The notes under the pieces were generated by a model that was not told the DNA's origin, made no database searches, and was given only the letters and a program-made list of their open reading frames with translations. A program made the translations under genes and the position numbers. Positions 25,301 through 34,300 of a DNA stretch of 64,000 nt are shown in pieces. This stretch comes from Laguncularia racemosa (Eukaryota > Streptophyta > Magnoliopsida > Myrtales > Combretaceae): positions 992,001 to 1,056,000 of the forward strand of contig JBBMOL010000136.1 in the NCBI GenBank assembly GCA_037954665.1. The letters are read 5' to 3'. How positions within the stretch are numbered: the first letter of the stretch is position 1; every line of letters begins with the position of its first letter.

Positions 25301-28300
25301 TAGAGGTGAACGATGCGCAACCTACAAAGGTATCCTATGTTTGCACTAAGGTCCCGTGTTTGCACGTGAGGGAACAAATGTTACACACAAGGTTAGGTCG
25401 CGTTCACATAAAGGGTTAGCATCATTTGAACGTGTTTATTTCCAAAGAAGATCAAAGAAGGATTCCTGAACAATTGATTGAAGTCTAATGTATTAGTCAT
25501 GTCTTGTGTACTGTGATAAGTGTTGTAATATTTTGTCTTGATCTGCTGTGCATGCATAAATGTTGTGTGTTGTGTCCTAGAATTTATTATCGTGTCCATG
25601 TAATCCGTTGCTATTAAATTGTGGGTCTAGAGTAGTGGGCATGTGATGTGGAAGTGTGGAGCCAATAGGTGCAGGATATGGGACATGGGGCAGTTACATT
25701 AGGAGTAGCAGAAATGTAGTAACTGCACATACCTGTATAAAAAGGAGTTATCTCCAGCAATGGAAAGGAGGGTTCAATTTCCAACAAAAATCTAGTGTGA
25801 TTAACACTAGTGAGATTGTTGAGTTCTCTCTAACAAGCCCAAACCCAATTAGCAAACATAGGTAAGCGAGGAAGAAAAACCATAAAAAACACTGTTGAAT
25901 TTGACCTAATAAATGATCCTAAGGACGAAGGAAACAAGGGACGATCCTGTAACAGGATATGAGATGGAACTTTCAAAGCCCAACAAGTCACTCCAAAGAG
26001 ACTTCCTTGAGCTCTCGCTAGTTGAACCATAAACTAAAGAAATGAAGCACAAAAAATTACTCCACCACAGCTTACAAAAATAATGAACAAGCCAGTTCAT
26101 CAATACCAAAATTTGAATATCCCACACATTAGGATTCCACACAACCCAAATGCATCCACTAGGATGAGCTTCCAAGTTCCAATTTGACCAAAGGCGCCCC
26201 CACGCATTTTGGACATTTAAAGGCTTAACCTTAGTCTCTACAATACTCAATAGAGAGATTTTATATTCTCTACAAAAACTAACTACTTCTGTACATTTAT
26301 GAGGATCATTCAACCCTCTAATATTCCAAGAAGCTATTTTCATATTTACATGCAACAAATAAAGCAGGGTCTCAAAACGATAGGGAAGAAGAGGTCCTCC
26401 CAGCTTTTTCTCTTTCCTTCTTTTCCTTAACTCACTTTTTCCTTGATTTCCTCTCTCTCTCTCTCTCTCTCTTTCCAAACTAATAGATTCTAGCCTAGTA
26501 TCTCCATTAACAAAATTTGGAAAAGAGTTGGTCTCTACCTCAGCTGAAGAAGAAGGTAGAGGGGTTTCATTAACCAATGAAGGAGCTGATTTCATCATGA
26601 GCATTATTAGAATTGTCACCCAAGATGCCCATCTCCTCATAATCCCTTGAGGGGAAACTACCATTTACATGGCTAGCTAAAGGACCTGTCTCTATTTAGA
26701 AAACAGCACAACAATCAGAGTTTAAAGAGTCCTCAAACACATCAACCAACTTGGCCTTCCCTTTTCCCAATGTAACCGAAGCTAGAGCTACATTAGAAGC
26801 GGCTCCACCCTCTTTTATGAAAATGCCACCATCAGATTTTATCTTATCACCAAGAATAGGCACCAAAAAATATTTCCTCTTAACTTCTCAGAACTACTAG
26901 CAATTTGCAAGCCTTCCTCATTCACAATAGATTCCATATTTCCTACCACCTCTTAATTTGGGCAATTCAAATCACTATGCCCAAAAAAACGACACTTCAA
27001 GCATCTTGGAGGGAGAATATAATACTCCACATCCACTCTAATGCACCAAACCATCCTCACATTCCATCTCAAAATCCTTAAGAAACTCCCCATCAGCTTC
27101 CACTTCAACAAAAGCACATACATACTTCACCCGAGTATTAGTGGCAGTCACAATATCTACTTGAGGCGGCTTTCCAAGTGCACTTATAGCATACCTTACT
27201 CCTTCATTGTGAAGAAATTCCATCGAGACTCCTCATAACCTCACCCACACAAGCATCTTACTAGGGCACACTTTAGATAAAACCATGCCAATTCCCCACC
27301 TTACAAGGAAACAGCAACCTATTGTTCAAAAAGCACGGCTGCCTTAGTACTTTCAATAAGGAATCCTCATCTGAAAATTTAAACAAAAAATACCCACAAC
27401 CATTCGACAACACTTCAATGAGACCATCATTCCCCCAAACGTTCTTTGCGATGCATTGCACAACTTGGAAAGAAGGATTTCTCCCCAAAAAATGCCCCAC
27501 TAAGGTGTTTTTCCAAATTCTTTCACCCATCTCAGTTACTGATTTTGGAGGCTTCACTCTAACTCTTCCTCCTACCCTCATGGGAGGGTAATATTTTAGA
27601 GCAACATCCACCTTTGGCAACTGCTTGGAGGAATTAGAACTTACCTTAGGTCCAGCAACCACCACAACAAAGGAAATCGGCAAATTAAAGGAGGAGACAT
27701 TCAACTTCCTCTACCACTTTGGTCATTTCTTGAGAAGTTGACTCAAAAAGAGCCTTTTAAATTTCCCGAAGAGGTGTTTCCTTTTGACACTCTTTTTGCC
27801 TCGTTATCTAGAGAAAAACTGGAAGAAGTAATAGGTTTTTGTCCAGAGGATAAAGAGTGGAACTCCTACCTGTCTCCCTTGTCTACTTGCATACATAAAG
27901 TCACATGATTTTTCTCTTTTCCCACCTTAGGCCCCACTAAGAGAACAGACTCATTTTCAACCTTTTCCACAATAGAGGCTACGTTTCCAACCAAAGCTAC
28001 TTTTTCCTCTCTAGTAGAGAAAGGCTCGCTACACACCACCCTAGCCTTGGCCGGACAACCACATTTCCAGCCACACTGAAAGGAACCAATAGCCAACGCC
28101 TTGGAAACATACTCATCAAAGAACACTCTTTTGTTTCTTTGAACAAAAGTCTTCATCTTGCAAAAAGAAATAACTCCAGCAACCACAAAACCAAACAAAC
28201 CAAGCTAACAGAGCTAAGAAAACACAACACCAAAAGAAGTACCTAGAAGAAACAGAAAACACTAGGTAGAAAGGGAAAAAGCTAAAGAAGTGAAGGGAAA

Positions 28301-31300
28301 AGAAGGGGAACAAAGAGGGTTAAAGGGAATGGAAGAAAAGAAAAGAAAGGTTAATGAATAGAAAAACTTAGGGAGGAAAGTCCAAAGAGAAGATAGAGGA
28401 TATTCTCTCTCTAGACATTTTCAACTGATCACTACCCACTATCCCCATCAAATCATAGAGAGAATGTTGACTTTGGCTAGAAGAGGAAAGAGAGTCAGCA
28501 GGCCCTTCCAAAGCCTCTTCCAATCAAGCTGGAACCAGAAAAAACCTTTCGACCACCAGGTAAAAACTTTACTTTTTCAGCCTCTGAAAAAGGAGAAGTC
28601 CCATCATCACCAGGCTTTTCCACCTCGGCCCCACCATAACTTTGACAAGTATCCGAAAACCTTCTCTCTCCTACCACAGGAAAACCAGAAACAGCTTGAG
28701 AAACCACTTTACGTTCACTTTCACTCTTCTCCAATGGGGAAGTCTTTGAAAACAATGGAGGCATCTTCCTCTTGCTCAATGAGGACGGTTTGAAGCTCTA
28801 GAGGCCAGAGTACTAGCAATGAACTTATCAAAGAAGAGATGCTTGTGTCTTCGGATGAACATTCTCATACTCCAAGACTAGGAGAAACACAACAAAAATG
28901 AACTAATAAAAACTAAGGGAGCAAACAAACTAACCAATGATCAAAGAGGAATAACAAGAGAGGGGAAGGAAAGAAAGAGGACAAGGATAAAGAAAAAAGG
29001 TTGAGAAACTCTACAATAAGTGGTCTTCTAGAGGGGGTAAACAAGAGAGATGGCTAAGGAGGGAAGTTTAGAGAGAAGGGAAAGAATTCTCTCTCTAGAT
29101 TCCATGATTCAATGGCACATCTAGTACAGTAGCCATGGCCTACTTCTGATTTTTTTTGGGTAAAACTAACTTATAATCTCACATCAACCAAGCAGAATGG
29201 TTCTCCAATGATAACACCATCAAAAAATCAGACAAATAGACATCTCAAAAGCCCCAAAGTTCACCATGAACATAAATTTATTCATGGCTCTATCTAGGCC
29301 GAACCAGTAAATTACAGATATAACCCAACAGAAACTTTTAAAATATGCACTTCAAATTTTTTTCAGTTCAGATATACATAGAAAAAATCCATTCACATTA
29401 TTCAATGATGAAAGGGATAAAATTATTTTATTATTATTACAGCATCACATAATAACAAAATGGTTAAATCATAAAGCAAAATTTTCTTTATCTTTTGACT
29501 ACCGAGTTAAGCACAATATCAGAAACAATGCAAAAACTTAAATTAACCAACCAGCAAATCCCTGATGCAACCTTACACCCCTCATTAATTTGGACACAAG
29601 AATTTTGAGTACTGAAAAACTCAATCATATTAGTAAGGGCACTACATCCAAGATTTCTTTTTATTTTTTTGTGGGGTGGTTAATTATTCCTATTTGTTCA
29701 TACTGCTGCCTATGACTCTATTCGTCACATTCTCATTTTACGGGGCAACAAAATCATGGCCGAAATTTCAAAAGTAATTTCCTCCATTGCTTGTTGGACC
29801 AATCTTACTTGGCATTTGCCAGACAACTATTGTCCTGATATTTTGCATCTAAGATTTCTTTCTTTCACTCCTGCAGACTTTAAACCACAAATTGTCTAGC
29901 CTAGTGCAAGTACATGAGCCACCATTACGACCACATTCATTTCCACTAATGGATATGCCTTATTTTCTTCAAATATGCTTGGATTCTAAGAATTCATCAT
30001 GGAGATGAACCTACTCAGCCAAATGCTTCATTGATGAACAATTTTGCGGACCAGACCCAGAAAACAAGAATTCTTCCTAAACCTGCTAATCCTTATATCT
30101 CCTTTCCTAATGCAGCTCTTATAGAGGACCCAAAAGTTGGCACTTGGCATAACCATAAGCTGTCGAATTATGCAGATTTTTTTATGCAAGTAGCTGAATA
30201 ATGCACATATATATGGCCCCAAAAGGAATATAAGGAAATATTTATAGCATTACCTCTTAATCGCTTAAGTTCAGCTTTGTTTCTTGCATCAGCATCTTGA
30301 CAGCTCTGTAATTCTTTCACCAATCTCTTATGCTTCACATGAAGTTCATTGAGCAACAATCTCAAATTCTTTACTTCTGCTGCTAGATCAGTGCATGCCT
30401 TTTTTCTGCATTCACCTAAAAAAGAAGACAGGAAGATTAAACTTTTGGGGTCAAAGAAGCAGTATGGACAACTCCAAATGTAGATTTAAAATAAGAATAA
30501 GTTAAAAAAAAAACCATCATCTTGTGGAATTTCTTTTAGGCTTGCAGCAAGAATTCCATCCTCATGGTGCCAAAGATCATCAGTTGCCAACAGAATATTA
30601 CGCACTACGCCTGTGGTCCTTTCAGAAACTATTTCTGTCTTCTCTTCCACATGATTTAGGCAATTATTCATAGAGGAACATTCAGTAGCACCAGTTTCCA
30701 TAAGACGGCTGAGAAAAGCATCTTCAACAGAGGGTAAAGTTTCAACTTAAAAGAAATGACACAGGAAAACATCATCATATCAGCTGTTGATAACACAATG
30801 TTGCATGTAATAAGCAACGCATACAAGTTAGATAGAAAAAAGAAAAAGTAAATAGATAATCTATGATGAGAAAGCATCCAAATCAAAGAGGATTAGGTTT
30901 GAAATTTCTACTGTCAACCAAAAAATGACAAACAGAAATCACACAAATGACATGAATGCTGAATCCAAAGCCAAAACAATGTATAACTGAATCCACAATT
31001 TCACCATACCCCAAAACAATCTAAAAAAGCTAATTATTATAGTAAACATGGCCCGAAAAAAAACAATAGGTAGTCACATTTCAACTCAACTAAACACATT
31101 AGAGAAGATCATGCACTGAATGTGGTTTATAGATATGAACTGAATGTCGTGAAAAGAACAAGGTATAATCCAATTCCCAACCCTCCACACCAAAATAAAA
31201 ATAATTACGTAAATTTCCATCTCAATAACTACAAACTGCCACAGGTAATTTGCCATGCAATGTCTCTAAAACAAACCATATTATGCTTGTCAAAGCTTTT

Positions 31301-34300
31301 AATAACCAAATAGACTTCCAAAAAAAGAAAATAATAGTAAATAACCACATAGATCATGGGATGCTATCACCAAAATTAAATCTACTTCCATGTTGCACAA
31401 AAGCTGGGACAACCTCCTTAATCTATTTGTAGTTTCAATTTCTTCCTGATAACAACCATTTTCTAAAAATTCCATCTTTTCTGAACTCTTAAAATTCAGC
31501 CATACACCACAGATATATCAATTGCCATCCCAGATACAGACAGAAAAACAGACTCCATATTTCCCACCTCCCCAAAAATGTAATTACAATCTCAGCACCA
31601 CATGCGAAAAACTCTGAAATGTATACTAACAGACAACAAGAAGCTGCAACCAAAGAGAGGAACATTTGCAACAATTTCTAAAACTCAGCCATCCATATAT
31701 CAATCCATAAAAATCCATCAAAGAAAGAGCTGGATTCCTAGCCGCTAAAGCTATAAGAATAGTAAGAACAAGGGCACAAATGACAAATACATAAATGGAG
31801 CTAAACCACAATGTGAAAAAGACCTCTGTTTACTTGTACTTGTTGGCACTGTGACAAGCACTAGGAAAAAACATCATGACATTATCTATAAGAATTTTGT
31901 GATGGCACAGTACGTATACATTGACCACAGTGATCTCTAGTATTAAGTTGCATCAAAAGTTAAGTTTAAGAACAAAAAAAATACTACTATAGAAGTAATC
32001 ACAAAAATAAACCACATAACCAGAGCAATGAAATTAGACATATCATAGATAAGAAGATGATGGCAACAATAGAATATATCAAAGATAGAAGTGCTGGAAA
32101 GTCGACTCACCATCTGAATTAAGCACATTTGCCCCTGTCATATGAATTGAACATGATTCCAGGCCACTAACCACCTGTGATTACAAGAGTAAGAAAAGCT
32201 TATAAGCGAAGCTCAGAATAAGAATGCCTGCGACAACAACTAAAGGAAATACCTGGTCCCAGGTCCTATTGACGATTTCTACTGTAGGATCATATGAAAA
32301 CTGCTGCTCCTGGAGTTGAGTTAATTGATACTCGAGAGCAACATATTCCACCTTCTGAGCTTCTAACTTCTGCACAAGCTTTTGATTTTGGAATTGGAGA
32401 ACAGCAGTGCCCAGCTACACCACAAATGAACCACAAGCTTGAGTGAAACATCAGACTGATGCACACACAAAAAAATGTGAGCTGCAGCCTAATAGAGATT
32501 ACTAGGTGAAAGAGAGGCTCACAACAAATATCAAGCCATGAAGTAAGTCCTACTACAACAGGCTAAAGTAAGACCACGTGTTCTATATATAACATGAACA
32601 ACAACTATGAAACATCGACCACAAGCTGATGCAAAATGATGTAACGAAAGTTCCCAACATTATCAGGAAATCCAAACATCAAATTAGACACCAAATATAT
32701 GCCAAGAAAAATCCTAGTAAGATTGAAGTAACCAAAGATTCATTAGGAAAACGCTTCTTTGCACCAACATATTCATAGAAGTTGGGAAGAAGGATAGCAG
32801 CTTGGCAAAGAAGTCTTCTATTGAGCTTGCCAGATTCAAAAGATCAAGACTCTACAATACTTTTTGTTGATAGATGTATCTCAAGGCTATCTAGATAGCA
32901 TAAGTTATGCTAAACTAGTGCACAGGTCTGTTCATGTGACTGGAATTCACCAAACGTATTACAGTTGTGAGCCTATGCCCCATCATTAACCCAAATGAAA
33001 AAAAAATTTTTTTTTTTAGTTAATTTAGAAGCAACATGGAAGACAACTTTTAATTTTCTGCAACTTACCTGGGGTGAGTTGGGGGGTTGCAGCAGGGAAA
33101 AAAAGGTGCTATAAGGCCTATAGATCTAAATGAAATAAAAAAGCTAAACTCTGGTCAGTCAATTGTATCCTATTTGTGGCAATGGCATATTAATTTCTCT
33201 AGAGTGAAATAAGCATATGCTGACAATAACGAGAAGCTGAATCCAATTCTAGCTGGCACATGGTTGCTTTTCTATTGTTATTAAAAAAAGAAAACAAAAA
33301 ATCCATTAGTGAAAGGTAATAAAGGGCACCAAATTGAAACAAATTACTTACAAGTGAATCACAGCTCAAAAATTCACTGAAAGTGCTATAACTCCATCTA
33401 GGTACAACAGATATGAAACTGAAAACTTGCTTCCATATCATCAAGAGCCCTCCTATTTTCTCAAAAGCCACAACACAACCCAAAAACAGATTTCATCCAA
33501 GGATATTCCTCTTTTGTAAGCCAAGAAAATATATATTACTAAAAACACTTCTTGGGAAAAAAAAATTACACATGCAATCTAACGGAACTAAAAAGGATAG
33601 TTAACCCTCAGAATAGTTAGCTCATTCCAGTCAGTCTGAACAATACTACTGTGAAGAGATATGACTTGAGTATGCCATGTCTCTGCTAAGGGACAACTTT
33701 ACCCTACCTCAACTGACAAAGAAGAAAAAGTTTTTTTGGATAAATACAAAGAAGAAAAAGTTGGTTCCACATCTATTCGATATTTGATGCCTTTTTGCAA
33801 AGTGCATCACAGATGAAGCTCCTTTGACAATCCTTACCCATAGCAAAAGAAGAAGGCCCTCACAAAATGCCTTATAGAGCTGAGTGGGCAAATCACACCG
33901 TCCATCAAAAGAAGATGAATTCATCACTCCAGAAAAAAAAAAAAAAAAAAAAAACTATTGAGGAGGACACCTAATTTTTCAAAATGGTAATTACCCAAAA
34001 GAAAAGTCTTCAAAATGGCTTTCCACATAGCTACTCACAGATAATATGACCCTCCTCCACATGCATCCATCAAGCTTAACTACTAATATTTAATGGTGGT
34101 GCACCTGTGAGAAAGTGGAGATTTGTAATGCAGTGCAAGCCAGGAGTCAGACAAATTTCAATAGACTGGGTAAAATTCACGCTACTAGATATACCTGGCA
34201 TTTAGACCCTCCAAAAGGATCTCAAATTTAAGCACCAACAACACTAGGTGGAATAGACATGTGAAGCAAACCAAACACACTACCAACAAGAGTGAGTCTA

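Larger units (their letters stand above)
23683..25954 (+). mobile_element. Gag-only LTR retrotransposon (TR-GAG type)
   Basis: 2,272 bp. LTRs 23683-24295 (613 bp) and 25379-25954 (576 bp) both run TGTTACAC...CCTGTAACA. The length difference is mostly a ~37-bp tandem duplication in the left LTR (about 23968-24040). Target duplication GGACA/GGATA, one mismatch. Primer site TGGTATCAAAGT (24299-24310) fits initiator tRNA-Met. A purine-rich GAGGGAACAAA precedes the right LTR. The 1,083-bp interior holds gag alone; no protease, RT or integrase. It is the only element of the intron in antisense to HUB1. Confidence 0.92.
21971..28440 (-). mobile_element. LINE-2 (L1-type), interrupted by gag-only element and by a truncated LINE
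   Basis: Minus-strand order: ORF1 N-terminus (FFDEYVSKALAIGSFQCGW, 28198-27866); DUF4283-like (VGHFLGRNPSFQVVQCIAKN, GCGYFLFKFSDEDSLL; 27704-27273); CCHC zinc knuckle CLKCRFFGHSDLNC near 26970; endonuclease SWNIRGLNDPHKC...VETKV (26330-25955); then, after the inserted element, continued at MVLGDFN near 23660 and FTWTNNNASNP; then, after a second insertion, the endonuclease-RT linker (22731-22050) and RT start CCNTIYKYIFKILAE near 22010. Sequence then jumps into LINE-1. Broken frames throughout. Confidence 0.82.
9108..30253 (-). other. HUB1 intron 5 (21.1 kb), nested transposons
   Basis: The split glycine codon between exons 5 and 6 and the intact frame on both sides show this is one intron. 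About 80% is accounted for by the chromovirus, LINE-1 with its two insertions, LINE-2 with its two insertions, and another LINE ORF1 fragment, listed separately. The edges (9108-9576, 14655-14818, 29120-30253) show no firm features; 29680-29899 holds a 70-codon plus-strand open stretch without recognisable motif. Confidence 0.88.

Noticed and set aside
24412..25419. Host zinc-knuckle protein gene
   Set aside because: Lies between two LTRs with primer site and target duplication; the sequence is retrotransposon gag with stops.
29680..29899. 70-codon plus-strand open stretch in intron 5
   Set aside because: No start near its beginning and no recognised motif; length is within chance expectation.
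31489..32128. Hydrophobic minus-strand frames suggesting membrane peptides
   Set aside because: They lie in HUB1 intron 3, are T-rich by composition, and have no homologous pattern.
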